The notes: generated by a model not told the origin, from the letters alone. Shown: positions 1 through 11,320, numbered from the stretch's first letter. The stretch is DNA of 64,000 bases from Haliotis asinina (GCF_037392515.1 NC_090290.1:55502753-55566752); one strand, 5' to 3'. A program made the numbers and translations.

Positions 1-407
1 TCTGTTTATCTTTGACCTTTTGACGTATAATCAGTTTCTAGGTGATCTATTTCCTGGCTGTAGGTAATTACGGTGTTTCGGCGCGAACCTAAGTATATAT
101 TGTCTACAGCAAAAATTGTGCTTGGATACTGTTGTTGGTGTATATATATATATACATCAGCTACCTGCTTGTGTTCCAGATCTGTAAGCAAGGCTCCTCA
201 TCTTTCTACATCCACATTCCAGTTCTTTTGTGTGTAGTGACCTTCTCGTCATTATTGTGTGATACGTGCCTTCCCACAATCACAAAACACAAGCTAGGCT
301 CTCCCGAACTCGAACATTTATGACCTAGTTAAGACCATATTTATCAATTCAGGGAAATGGCAAATGTCCACGGTCAGTAGCTCGCTTACGTTAATGTAAA
401 ATCGCAT
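1..407. other. Intergenic, no gene seen
   Basis: Only short ORFs without recognisable domains are present. A short (TA)n run lies near 141-154. Nothing else can be supported. Confidence 0.6.
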
Positions 408-797
408 TCACTAACTACTGTATCACACATCAACTAACTACTGCATCACACATCAGCTAACTACTGTATCACATATCAGCTGACTACTGTATCACATATC
501 AACTGACTACTGTATCAAACATCAACTAACTACTGCATCACATATCAACTGACTACTGCATCACATATCAACTGACTACTGTATCACATATCAACTGACT
601 ACTGCATCACATATCAACTGACTACTGCATCACACATCAACTGACTACTGTATCACATATCAACTGACTACTGTATCACATATCAACTGACTACTGTATC
701 ACACATCAACTGACTACTGCATCACATATCAACTGACTACTGTATCACACATCAACTGACTACTGTATCACACATCAACTGACTACTGCATCACATA
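408..797. repeat. 23-bp minisatellite
   Basis: About 17 tandem copies of a 23-bp unit containing ACTGACTACTG(T/C)ATCACA. Copies differ by single-base changes such as T/C in TGTATC versus TGCATC and CACATC versus CATATC. The left-most copies read CTAACTACTG and the rest CTGACTACTG, suggesting spread of one variant. No coding role is apparent. Confidence 0.95.
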
Positions 798-984
798 CAA
801 ACATACATACCTGAGTTCAAATTCTGCAAAATATAAGACGCGTGCGGCTTATCTAAACCCGCACATGGTTCAAATAATCAGACAGATGGCACCTGTGAAA
901 ATGTCAAACTCCACTACACGCCAGACATTAACCAGAACCGTATTTTTTCTTAAATAAACCTGTGAAGATCCGGTTTACATTTGA

Positions 985-1166
985 TCGTCAATAGCCCGTG
1001 TCGTAAGGGGCGACTAACGACATCGGGTGGTGAGACTCGCTGACTTGTTTCCACAGTCATATCATCGCATCCCAATTGCGTAGATTGATTCTGGATTGTC
1101 AATTCCAGACCATCACTGTAATATTGATGAGTGCAGCGTAAAACTAAACTCGCTCAATCAATTCTA
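985..1166 (+). mobile_element. SINE-I copy, 5' truncated
   Basis: It contains the type I landmarks in order: TCGTAAGGGGCGACTAACG, the GGGTGGTGAGACTCGCTGACTTG block, CCCAATTGCGTAGAT, and the 3' tail TGAGTGCAGCGTAAAACTAA followed by a degraded ACTC run. The first 60 or so bases of the element are missing. Confidence 0.85.
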
Positions 1167-1261
1167 AATAAGCTCGGGTCGAATGGTTATCAAACACTAC
1201 CGTTTAGTATAACTGTGTAAACAATATTTCTATTTAAACGTTCAACAATATTTGTTTTGTC

Positions 1262-1400
1262 GGTTTCGTTTGACGCCGCTTTTAGCATATACTCCAGCAA
1301 TGTCACGACAGGTAATACCAGAAATTGGCTTCAAACATTGTGACCATGTGGGGGATCGAACCCGGATCTTCACCGTGATGAACGAACGAGTTGGTTGTAT
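1262..1400 (-). mobile_element. SINE-II copy, tRNA-like head truncated
   Basis: On the minus strand it has a B-box-like GGGTTCGATCCCCCACATGG (complement of the GGGGGATCGAACCC block near 1351), then the type II body and the tail complement near 1270. The head upstream of the B box is cut off about 20 bp before the 30-bp minisatellite begins. Confidence 0.8.
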
Positions 1401-1420
1401 GAAAGAATATTCATACCTTC

Positions 1421-1675
1421 CTTCAAATACTGCAACGTCGTACAGACGATGTTCAAATACTGCAACGTCGTACAGACGATGTTCAAATACTGCAACGTCG
1501 TACAGACAATGTTCAAATACTGCAACGTCGTACAGACAATGTTCAAATACTGCAACGTCGTACAGACAATGTTCAAATACTGCAACGTCGTACAGACGAT
1601 GTTCAAATACTGCAACGTCGTACAGACAATGTTCAAATACTGCAACGTCGTACAGACAATGTTCAAATACTCATT
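1421..1675. repeat. 30-bp minisatellite
   Basis: Eight head-to-tail copies of a 30-bp unit (key part TACTGCAACGTCGTACAGAC). The only variation is G/A in CAGACGAT versus CAGACAAT. Because 30 is a multiple of 3 it reads open in several frames on both strands, which is not evidence of coding. It abuts the truncated head of the SINE-II copy at 1262-1400. Confidence 0.95.
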
Positions 1676-2122
1676 TCTCGTCATGATATTGGACGACATT
1701 CTTTCATATTTTCAAAACTGGCTCTTGTTTATTTACTGTCCGTGTGCGAATATTTACAGTCAACAGAGCCGTGATAATTATTATTCAGATCCAATAAGTT
1801 ATAAGCCCGGTAAACACGTGACTATTTCTCGTCTCTATATTGAACAAAGAGGATCTCAAAAGGATCAAAATATGGGTGTTTATCAAGAAGACTTTATAAA
1901 CCTCCGGGGCTTGTCGAGTATCTCTTCAATGTTCTTTACGATTAGAAGTTATTCACTAAGTTATACCAATTATTTCAAAAGTTCATTTGGAAATGAACCA
2001 CCGTTAGATTTTGTAGTGTGTATCTTGTCGAGGTCACTCGCTACTGTCAGTCTGAATTAATGTCAAATAAGGGTTGGAGGGGTCCGTCATCACAAATAAA
2101 AGAAAACGTGTCACAAGCGATC
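1676..2122. other. Intergenic, no gene seen
   Basis: An ORF runs out of the 30-bp array to 2060 on the plus strand, but its unique part has no recognisable domain or splice context. Nothing is supported. Confidence 0.5.
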
Positions 2123-2123
2123 T

Positions 2124-2166
2124 TTTGGGCAGCAGGGTAGCCTAGAGGTTAATGCGCCCAATCTGA
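2124..2166 (+). mobile_element. SINE-II tRNA-like head fragment
   Basis: GGGTAGCCTAGAGGTTAA is the A-box-like start of the type II head, seen in complement at the ends of other copies such as 26245-26396. It is fused directly to the minisatellite that follows, with no type II body. Confidence 0.65.
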
Positions 2167-3919
2167 CAAGCAAGGGTTGCTGAAGATCAGCTGTAACCCG
2201 GGTCTTCACGGGGAGACAAGCATGGGTGACTGAAGACCAGCTCTGACCTGAATCTTCACGGGAAGACAAGCATGGGTGACTGAAGACCAGCTCTAACCTG
2301 CACCTTCACGGGAAGACAAGCATGGGTGGCTGAAGACCAGCTCTAACCTAAATCTTCACGGGGAAACAAGCATGGGTGGCTGAAGACCAGCTCTAACCCG
2401 CACCTTCACGGGAAGACAAGCATGGGTGGCTGAAGACCGGCTCTAACCTGAATCTTCACGGGGAGACAAGCATGGGTGGCTGAAGACCAGCTCCAACCCG
2501 GACCGTCACAAGGAGACAAGCATGGGTGGCTGAAGACCAGCTCAAGGCTGGATCTTCACGGGGAAACAAGCATGGGTGACTGAAGACCGGCTCTGACCTG
2601 AATCTTCACGGGGAGACAAGCATGGGTGACTGAAGACCAGCTCCAACCCGGACCGTCACAAGGAGACAAGCATGGGTGGCTGAAGACCAGCTCTAACCTG
2701 AATCTTCACGGGGAAACAAGCATGGGTGGCTGAAGACCAGCTCTAACCTGCACCTTCACGGGAAGACAAGCATGGGTGACTGAAGACCGGCTCTAACCTG
2801 CACCTTCACGGGGAGACAAGCATGGGTGGCTGAAGACCGGCTCTAACCTGCACCTTCACGGGGAGACAAGCATGGGTGGCTGAAGACCAGCTCTGACCTG
2901 AATCTTCACGGGGAGACAAGCATGGGTGGCTGAAGACCAGCTCTAACCTAAATCTTCACGAGGAAACAAGCATGGGTGGCTGAAGACCAGCTCTAACCCG
3001 CACCTTCACGGGAAGACAAGCATGGGTGGCTGAAGACCGGCTCTAACCTGAATCTTCACGGGGAGACAAGCATGGGTGGCTGAAGACCAGCTCCAACCCG
3101 GACCGTCACAAGGAGACAAGCATGGGTGGCTGAAGACCAGCTCTAACCTGAATCTTCACGGGGAAACAAGCATGGGTGGCTGAATTCGGAGAGAAGACAA
3201 GCATGGGTGGCTGAAGACCAGCTCTAACCTGCACCTTCACGGGGAGACAAGCATGGGTGACTGAAGACCGGCTCTAACCTGAATCTTCACGGGGAGACAA
3301 GCATGGGTGGCTGAAGACCAGCTCTAACCTGAATCTTCACGAGGAAACAAGCATGGGTGGCTGAATACGGGGAGAAGACAAGCATGGGTGGCTGAAGACC
3401 AGCTCTAACCTGCACCTTCACGGGGAGACAAGCATGGGTGGCTGAAGACCAGCTCTAACCTGAATCTTCACGGGGAAACAAGCATGGGTGGCTGAATACG
3501 GGGAGAAGGCAAGCATGGGTGGCTGAAGACCAGCTCTAACCCGCACCTTCACGGGAAGACAAGCATGGGTGGCTGAAGACCAGCTCTAACCTGCACCTTC
3601 ACGGGAAGACAAGCATGGGTGACTGAAGACCAGCTCTAACCTGAATCTTCACGGGGAGACAAGCATGGGTGACTGAATACGGGGAGAAGACAAGCATGGG
3701 TGGCTGAAGACCAGCTCTAGCCCGCACCTTCACGGGAAGACAAGCATGGGTGACTGAAGACCGGCTCTAACCTGAATCTTCACGGGGAGACAAGCATGGG
3801 TGGCTGAATACGGGGAGAAGACAAGCATGGGTGGCTGAAGACCAGCTCTAACCTGAATCTTCACGGGGAGACAAGCATGGGTGGCTGAAGACCAAATCTA
3901 ACGTGGATCTTCATGGGTC
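2167..3919. repeat. 50-bp minisatellite derived from SINE-I
   Basis: About 32 units of 50 bp and five shortened 31-bp units (starting near 3171, 3351, 3481, 3661 and 3791). The unit core CAAGCATGGGTGGCTGAAG, then ACCAGCTCTAACC, then CTTCACGGGG, is the complement of the first ~45 bases of SINE-I (compare 52510-52560, and the minus-strand copy ending at 5320). The 31-bp form lacks the ACCAGCTCTAACC...CTTCACG segment and carries TGAATACGGGGAGA instead. It recurs as a variant, so it was copied along with its neighbours. Confidence 0.95.
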
Positions 3920-5049
3920 CGATACAATGTAATGCTCACACGATTAGCCTCTTCAGCTGCGACGGTGACAAGCACATTGGAGAGAACAAATTGCACAAAG
4001 TCCACAAGTGCATACGACCTAGAGTTTCCGTATTTGTCGGAGAATGTGGTGCTAGACTGAGGCTCACGTGAAATTATATTCTATTCTACTGTCAGATATT
4101 ACATTTACGGGTGGCTATGAGGTTTCTTTTGAACTGATTCGCTTTAGGAATATTTACCAATGCTTTTATCGGTTTTCTAAACCTATGAATTTCAGCCATT
4201 TCCGGTATTCAAACTCCTTGTAACACCGTACTTCAGAAAACTGGTTTGCATCGTTAGTCTTGTGTAGACATTTCTTTACCTGTAAACAGTGTAGACACAC
4301 TGAAGTCCTTTAGTTTTCCTTTATTAAGCTACCGACTTTCAATATTTACTCGAGTTCAAATTCAATATTTGCCTTGATGGTCTTGAGAGCAAAATACCTT
4401 TTTTCTCTACAAGTAATTGTTATTGAATAAACATACCCGTGTTTGAAAAGGCAACTGTACATATTGGTTTTCAAATTAATAGTTTGTAAGGTTCTTTTAG
4501 TATCTCTTCATCAGAGTATTGCATTCATAATAGACCCTTGACGTTTCAACTTTTGTTTATATCATAAACAAAACCGGAGCTGTTTCACATGCATTATTCT
4601 TTTGTCTTGTAACATAACGTAATATAATTTCATAGAATTTTACTTTTTATCATGTAGGTATACACCGTGAATCAAGATCAATGTTAAAACTATCATACAC
4701 ACTCTTGGAATTTAGACTCAAAATAGGACAGGTTGCTCTCTCTCGCAATGTGATCCCACATCTCATGTGACTGCCGGTTAGTTTGTTATAATATAGGACC
4801 TTGTCACCTTCCTCGTCAGGTGTCATGGCATGCCACATAGCTGACGCTGTATTAACTAGTCATATATTAAAAGGCACGGGGCTCCACAGTGACTAGATAA
4901 AGTCTATAAATGTATTTAAAAGCTTACGAAGTAAAACACGATAAACAATATGGTTAAGGAAAAAACACATCACTATTTCATAAGATAATTAGTCCCAGGC
5001 AGATAAAATGAGACCACCGATGGTGTTTTCCAACATTGAGAGAATGTTT
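3920..5049. other. Intergenic, no gene seen
   Basis: AT-rich single-copy-looking sequence. Short ORFs on both strands lack domains. No RNA gene or transposon ends were recognised. Confidence 0.5.
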
Positions 5050-5088
5050 CGCCGCTTTTAGCAACATTCCATCAATATCACGGTGAGG
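5050..5088 (-). mobile_element. SINE-II tail fragment
   Basis: CGCCGCTTTTAGCAACATTCC followed by ATCAATATCACGGTGAG is the complement of the 3' third of type II. It joins directly to the 3' end of the SINE-I copy at 5089, so one element inserted into or next to the other. Confidence 0.7.
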
Positions 5089-5320
5089 AGTGAGTGAGTT
5101 TAGTATTACGCGGCACTGAACAATATTCCAGCTATATGGTCTGTAAGTAATCGAGTCTGGACCAGACAATCCAGAGACCAACATGAGCATCGATCTCCTC
5201 AATTGGGAACTGATGACGTGTCAAACAAGTCAGCAAGCCTGACCACCAGATCCTGTTAGTCGTCTCTTACGACAAGCATGGGTTGCTGAAGGCCTGTTCT
5301 ACCCCGGGACCTTCACGGGT
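5089..5320 (-). mobile_element. SINE-I, near full length
   Basis: Reading on the minus strand, it starts at the complement of CTTCACGGGT (5311-5320), runs through AGGCCTTCAGCAACCCATGC, CGTAAGAGACGACTAACAGG and ACTCGATTACTTACAGACC, and ends in ACTCACTCACTCCTC. This is one of the more complete copies. Confidence 0.9.
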
Positions 5321-6345
5321 CATCAAGGTGGGGGCACCGGGCATGGGCTTCACGCGCTGCCCCAGATAGGATCCCCTCCCCCACCTGCCACCTTTCCAAG
5401 GGGAGACGGGGTAATGTTATTATTGGAGAACATATCTGAATTTTTGTTAAAAGAATTATACAGTGACAAGAACAGTGAATTTTTCATATCTGATACAATA
5501 ATAGAGAAGTATCGCTTCTCTGTAAGAAATCTGTATTCATCAAATTACACATTACACTTTACTTTTTTCTGTTCTAATTTCACAAAAGTTGCTTCCAAAT
5601 TATCGCATGTCAACATGTTATCAACATGTAAAATACTAGGAATAGAGTGGTTGGTTGTTTTATTTGATATAGATTTTGTTATTGTTGCTGAATATGAATT
5701 TCATGTTTAAATGGCTATTTATTATGTTTTGAGATCAAATATTTCTCAAACATGGAGTTTAAAACAAATGACACATTTATACATACGCAATTCTGAACAT
5801 TCAAAAAACAAAATTAAGTATTCAAAATATGTCAAAGAAATTTGAATGAATGAATGTTCTTATTTCCTCCATATTCCAATCCGAAATATGTCAAAGATTT
5901 TCTAGGATAGTATATCCTTCAGATGTACAGCTTTCTTACCACCACTCTGTACGTATCTCTGACATTGTAGTTTGGCCTGCGGTTTCTATACTGATCAGAC
6001 TTATCCTGCAATGGTCAGCTGTCACTGACGGCAATCCCTTCCTGAACAGGGCGTAACTATGACAACAACCATGCCCATTGTCCACACCAATTATACTTAA
6101 CAACGCAAGTAACCAATGGCCCGTTCCCTCTTAACTTTCATGAGATCAAGTGATTCCAAAAAAACATTTCAGCTATACCCATCACCATTGACGTGTATAT
6201 TAGACACGATTCCAAGCATTTTGTGTAATAATGGAAAAAAATGTTTTCATCTGCATACTTATAAAGTATACAGTAATGATCACGATATGAACAAATGAAC
6301 ATGCTCTTCCATAAAACCAATTTGTGGTTAATGAGTGTGTGTGTA
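5321..6345. other. Intergenic, no gene seen
   Basis: A 98-codon ORF at 5414-5710 lies in AT-rich DNA (plus strand) and resembles no family I know. No splice-flanked exon was found. Confidence 0.45.
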
Positions 6346-6470
6346 ACTACGCTTGCCATAAAAGGCAACTATGATTGTCGTAAGAGGCGACTTAAGGGAT
6401 CGGGTGATCAGGCTCGCTGACTTGGTTGATGCATGTTATCATATTCCAGCTGTACAGATCGTTTGTCATA
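6346..6470 (+). mobile_element. SINE-I internal fragment
   Basis: GCTTGCCATAAAAGGCAACT, TTGTCGTAAGAGGCGACTTA and CAGGCTCGCTGACTTGGTTG are present. The 3' half decays after the GTTATCATATTCCAGC segment and there is no ACTC tail. Confidence 0.8.
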
Positions 6471-7079
6471 ATGTGGATCACTGTATGTTCAGGACACAAA
6501 CTCAGCTATTTACAAATCGCTGTCACATAAAGTACCGTTAGGTGTTGAAAAGAAGCAACACACCCCCTTATACAAAGACGTCCTTGAAATGTAACCTTCG
6601 AGTTGTTTTTTTTTCTCAGGTAGGTATAGGTTTTTATTTGTGAACCTGCTTGCCGGAGGCTGAGCCTGTGTCGACTGAGGACGGGATCCTTGTGTTTGAG
6701 AGCCATGGAGCCAGGAACAGCGTCCATTTGGCCAATACACCACTTCGCCCCTTCCTTCACCTTCACGAAGGAGATACTACGTAATGTCACACGCAGGAGA
6801 TATTAAGTACTACGTATGAGATTATGAGACTGTTAAATCATTTCAGCATGGCCCCACTACGCTTCCGTAGATCAACCATCAAAAAGCGAATTGACCTTCA
6901 CTGCTTTAGTGAAAGTAAGGATACAAGTGAGCCGTCTCAATTGTTTTATAATTGGATCTTTACATATAAATTCAGAGTGTCACAAAATCTTTCCGAAAGG
7001 CTTTATGACAAAAGGGATGATTTCAACTTTCCAGTAGTCCACTTCCCTTTCATGTCGAGAAATATTCCAACAACTTCGA
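6471..7079. other. Intergenic, no gene seen
   Basis: The 93-codon ORF at 6824-7105 runs into the following SINE and has no domain I recognise. No other structure is supported. Confidence 0.45.
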
Positions 7080-7215
7080 CCCGTGCAGGTCCGGGGATAG
7101 AATAGGCCCTCAACAACTCATAAAATGCGACTGTGCTTGTCGTAAGAGGCGACTATCGGGATCTGGTGGTCAGGCTCGCTGACTTGGTTGACACGTCATC
7201 GGTTCCCCAAATGCG
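7080..7215 (+). mobile_element. SINE-I, 3' truncated
   Basis: It begins at CCCGTGCAGGTCCGGGGATA and keeps TCGTAAGAGGCGACTATCGG and CAGGCTCGCTGACTTGGTTG. It stops after GCGCAGATCACT, so both the GATTATTTACAG region and the tail are missing. Confidence 0.85.
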
Positions 7216-8291
7216 CAGATCACTTGCGTGCTCGGACCTCCACGGGGAGGGAAGTTCACATCTCCGGTGAGATAAAAGAATTGCTGCTACGGTACATTGA
7301 TGGATCAGATACTAATAGAGGCATAAGGGAGATGTAGTTCCAGTAATTGTGAATTTCTTGGCCTGCGCTGTATTTACTTCACTTCACTCCTGTAATCTGA
7401 CGATGACTGGAAACGATGTTAGAATGGAACATACATAAATGTTGCACAAGAGAAATGCAAACTTTGTAAAACATCATATGGAACGACATAAATCCCCGGT
7501 TTTCCTGTATAATGGCCATGCAAGTGTAAAGTTTGAGTTTTCTAAAATAAGATTTTATTATTTTTTCATCCTTATCATATATTCGTGACATGTGAATGTT
7601 AAATTTTGTGCGGAGAATTTCTGGCGTTTGGCTGTCCAGAATTAAATTTGACGTGTGATCTATATAATATGTATCGTAGCATATATTGGCATGTATAAGA
7701 TTTCAACCCGAAATGAAATAAACAAATCTACTCCGTTGATGCTTCATTTGGACAACTACCTCATGACTTTCACATGGTGGAAATCCTGAACACAATCCAG
7801 CTGACATGTGTGTAATATACAAACTACACATCTGGCATTCGGAGGCAAGTTTCCAAAACATCTATGTAAGTATTTTGAAAAGTGTTTCGATTGCGACTTA
7901 CAAGTCACAGACATTGTATACATGTTGCCAAATCACCACTGATATCGTACCCAGTTGCAACCTTACCGGCGGTTCACGTTCCACGAGTTCAAGGCTGAGT
8001 GGTGATTACGGTATGAAGTGAACTCTTCGCTGCTTGAGTGAGTGCCATAAAACACGAAAGGTTGCTCGACACGTGGTACACATGATTCAGTGATGGTTCG
8101 GTGATCTGATGAGCAGATCGGAAAGTCATTGTGATACCAATGTCGATACAGACGTCACTTTTCCATCCCAGATATGGCAAAGCCCTAAAAAAGTATAACG
8201 TTCACACTGCACGACGCAATTTATGATGTCTCCAAGCTAGATTCAGACATCATCTTGAACCTCATCTTCAGATGGCATTACATCACCCTAG
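7216..8291. other. Intergenic, no gene seen
   Basis: AT-rich DNA with only short unassignable ORFs. No transposon ends or RNA genes were recognised. Confidence 0.45.
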
Positions 8292-8500
8292 TGAATGAGT
8301 GAGTTATGTTAACGCCAGCCGCATTCAGCTATATTCCAGCTACATGACGAGACAATCCAGTAATCAACATCATGAACATCTATCTATGCAATTGGGAACC
8401 GATGACATATGTCAACCAAGTCGCCGAACCTGACCACCCGAACACGTTTGTTGACTCTTACGACATGCATGGGTTATTGAAGATTAATCAGAATCTTCAC
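8292..8500 (-). mobile_element. SINE-I, diverged copy
   Basis: Tail complement GAATGAGTGAGTTATG at the left end, then GACGAGACAATCCAGTAATC and CAATTGGGAACCGATGACAT, ending near CATGCATGGGTTATTGAAG. Point changes are numerous, so this copy looks old. Confidence 0.8.
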
Positions 8501-8559
8501 TAGCATTCTTCCCAATGAGATTATCTCGAGCTGGCTTTCCTCGTACCAGCGATGCCTCT

Positions 8560-8615
8560 AGGTCATGTTGACGTGAAGGTCATGTTGACGTGAAGGTCAC
8601 GTTGACGTGAAGGTG
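8560..8615. repeat. 17-bp triplication
   Basis: AGGTCATGTTGACGTGA is repeated at 8560, 8577 and 8594 (the third copy has AGGTCACG) and a partial fourth unit follows. The AGGTCA words resemble nuclear-receptor half sites, but the repeat itself explains their recurrence. Confidence 0.85.
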
Positions 8616-8958
8616 TTTCAACGAAGCAGCAGTACGTAGGCCACCCATCATGTTTCATATCTGAACTGTTATCTCGTCTCAAATGTATACATGAACAGGA
8701 CTCGCATAGTTTACATCATAAAGGTCAATAAAACCTTACCCCACTCCTTTTCTCAAAATCTCGTTTGATACAGATGTTGTATGCTGACAGATACTTCTAT
8801 TACAGGGTCCCTCTATAAGGCTGGAGGTGGGGGGGGGGGGGGGGTGAGAGGCGGGGTTCAAAAAAAAGAAAGAAAAGACTTCATCGAAGATGAATACAGT
8901 CTTTTAAATTGTTTAAGAGGCATTTTAGAAGTTGCCGAGCTAAAGGTGAAGGAACAAG
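8616..8958. other. Intergenic with a poly-G tract
   Basis: An uninterrupted G run of about 16 lies near 8827-8842, followed by a purine-rich stretch. No gene is supported. Confidence 0.6.
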
Positions 8959-9118
8959 TTTTATGGATGATCAACTTCTTTATTTTCACAATGGCGACGT
9001 TTCGGTATGGATTCGTATACCGTTTTCAATGGTGACGTTTCGGTATGGATTCGTATACCGTTTTCGTGAATCCGAAACGTCGCCATTGGGAAAATAAAGA
9101 AGTTGATCATCCATAAAA
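8959..9118. repeat. Foldback (hairpin) element with internal duplication
   Basis: Left arm 8959-9006 (TTTTATGGATGATCAACTTC ... GGCGACGTTTCGG) pairs with right arm 9072-9118 (CCGAAACGTCGCC ... GTTGATCATCCATAAAA) over about 46 bp with two or three differences. The loop holds a second tandem copy of a roughly 37-bp piece (GACGTTTCGGTATGGATTCG and on to ATACCGTTTTC). This is the shape of a small non-autonomous foldback or MITE. The family is not identified. Confidence 0.85.
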
Positions 9119-9839
9119 GCATACTTGAAAACGGTATACGTTCTACCAGTGTATTGATATAGCTTATCAAGACCACACAGTTGGTCAGGACTACCAGGAT
9201 TGCTAGTGTATTTTAGCATTTTCCCCGCAAAGGTTATAGACAATTTCCAATTAGAGTTTTTGTGGTTCCAATGTGTTGCACTACATACAGTAGAAGATAG
9301 CAACCGAAACGACTTTCCAAAATATGGGCTTGTGGGTCGAAAGGTCTGTAGGAGCACATCTACTCCTAGAGTCAGAGAAGTATATTCTGAAACTGCTAGG
9401 GGTCGAGGAAAATGATTGCAAGAAACATGAGTGAAAGAAATATGAGATTGTGTTATGTGGGAGGGAAGTACCACTTTCTCCTAATATGCCCCTCTTATAG
9501 CCAGTGAACGTAACAATTATATAAAATTATCCACAAGATATTACCTATATCCTTCTTAATCTCAGTTAACGTACCTGTATCAACCAATGATTGTACCAAA
9601 ATTAGGAATCTTGCAATGTATATTTGTCTTGAAATCTCAGTTCATAGAACAGGAAGTCAAAATATGGTCGAATTGTAAGACCTGTTTATGACATTAAGTA
9701 CATGTAGTCTTAATTCTGTGACACTAACGGAATTGAAAACTGAACTGATATTTGGGCAACTAATGTTTTGTGCATGGCTCCAAAACCATCAACACGGGAA
9801 TGACAACATTCGGGCTAAGAAAACGTTCTGGAATGTTTC
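9119..9839. other. Intergenic, unassigned
   Basis: A minus-strand ORF runs from 9474 into the foldback (ends 8986). Its unique part resembles nothing I can name. No splice-flanked exon is evident. Confidence 0.4.
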
Positions 9840-10090
9840 TTTATGTATAACAACAAATACATGACTGTAACAGACCACCGGTAAAACAATCTCTTCTTTC
9901 GAACATCTGATCATATATTAAGTACACTGATACAAATATTTCTTGTTCCCACTTTATCCCACGCGACGTGGTCCACACTATCAAAAGCTTGCAGCGTCAA
10001 AAAAGCAGCAGTAAAATCCCTATTGGCTGTTTCAGATGAGTCTTTGTGCAGTTGTTTGACGGGTAAATAGGGGACCTGGGGTGGTATATC
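9840..10090 (-). mobile_element. Non-LTR reverse transcriptase fragment
   Basis: Read on the minus strand, 10023 down to 9960 encodes DFTAAFLTLQAFDSVDHVAW, a good match to the first RT palm motif (AFLDLxxAFDSVDH in LINE enzymes). About 80 bp further on, in another frame, comes LIYDQMFERRDCFTGGLLQS, like the segment that follows that motif. Stops and at least one frameshift show a dead relic. It differs from the LINE copies at 15.4 and 32.7 kb. Confidence 0.55.
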
Positions 10091-10146
10091 CTGGTTTAAT
10101 CGTTACAGAAAGGTACTGCAGAACTCGGGTGGTTCGTTTAGAACTG

Positions 10147-10225
10147 AAACCATTACCTCGCTGCCCCTTGTCGTAAGAGGCAGGTAAAAGGATCGGATGG
10201 TGAGAATAGCTGACTCGTCATTTAG
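10147..10225 (+). mobile_element. SINE-I short fragment
   Basis: TTGTCGTAAGAGGCAGGTAA and GGATCGGATGGTGAGAATAG, then TGACTCGTC, match the middle of SINE-I with several changes. Both ends are missing. Confidence 0.55.
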
Positions 10226-11083
10226 ACAAACTCTCTGAGGGTACGTGTGACCAGTGGTGCAGTCATACATACCCGTTGTTCTAAAGTGTGTGAAGTCATG
10301 TATTTCCCTTGGTTCATTTATGTAGTTCCACAGCTGTAATTCGTTAGCATTACCCTGTCACGAAGCCAGTACAGACCAATGTAGCATTACATTTGCCGAT
10401 TTGTAAATTATAATTACATCATTATGATGTCCATACGGGATATTTTCATCACGGGTTCTTCGGGATATGAAGCATGTCGAAACATCTAAACCAGGTACAT
10501 AGAACAAGATGAAATGATGCAGCAAGTGTTCTTACAATTTTTTAATCTGTTTACCAGAAGATTGTTGAAACACTATCTCTGTATATTACCTTACGACCAC
10601 AATTTATGCGTCTTGTTATTATGAAAGTCACTGTGAGTATGGTGATCATTTTTAGGTTGTAGCTGAAATATGGATCTTTCTAGAGAAGACTTCATTGGCA
10701 TATGTAGTATATTGTAGATATTGTATAAACAGGTCTTTTGACACGTACGAAATCTAAATATTATTATGAATACTAAGCTTTAAGTTGTATATCATGGGTG
10801 TGTCATGGATTTAATAGTGTTCCATTTGCTTAGTGGTTTGTATCATTAGACATCATTAATTGTAAATTATCTCCCCTTTCTAAACTAGTGTTTTAGGCAA
10901 CTGGCGATGCGCCCATATGTACAGAGCATATGTCTGTCGGGTATGCAACGGTCAGAGAATGTTTGCCCAACAATTTTTGCGGAGAAAACCGTCTTCAGGT
11001 AGGCAATTATACATTACCCTAAAGAATGTTCACAATGTATTTAACGACTACTGTTCATTAATAATTGCTGCTTATGGATTGCT
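10226..11083. other. Intergenic, no gene seen
   Basis: AT-rich DNA without domain-bearing ORFs. No further structure was recognised. Confidence 0.5.
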
Positions 11084-11320
11084 GACCCGTGAAGGTCCGG
11101 AGTAGAATAGGCCTTCAGCAACCCATGCTTGTCGTAAGAGACGACTGACGGGATCAGGTGGTCAGGCTCGCTGACTTGGTTGACACATGTCATCAGTTCC
11201 CTATTGCGCAGATCGATGCTCATGCTGATGATCGCTAGATTGTCTGGTCCAAAGTCGATTGACTGTCGCCATATAGGTGGAATATTGCTGAGTGTGGCAT
11301 AAAACTAAACTCACTCACTT
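11084..11320 (+). mobile_element. SINE-I, near full length
   Basis: It starts at GACCCGTGAAGGTCCGGAGT and ends at AAAACTAAACTCACTCACTT. The segment CCATAAAAGGCGACTATGC, present in the copy at 52510-52775, is absent, so two length variants of the element exist. Confidence 0.9.

Noticed and set aside
408..797. CRISPR-like array
   Set aside because: The units are contiguous with no unique spacers, and the DNA is clearly animal.
1345..1365. Genuine tRNA gene suggested by GGGTTCGATCCC-type B boxes
   Set aside because: Every such B box (1351, 14797, 15229, 26335, 53561) sits in the same dispersed SINE-II context, and no cloverleaf with a paired acceptor stem can be drawn.
8560..8615. Nuclear-receptor response element from repeated AGGTCA
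   Set aside because: The words recur only because a 17-bp unit is triplicated, and no gene lies nearby.
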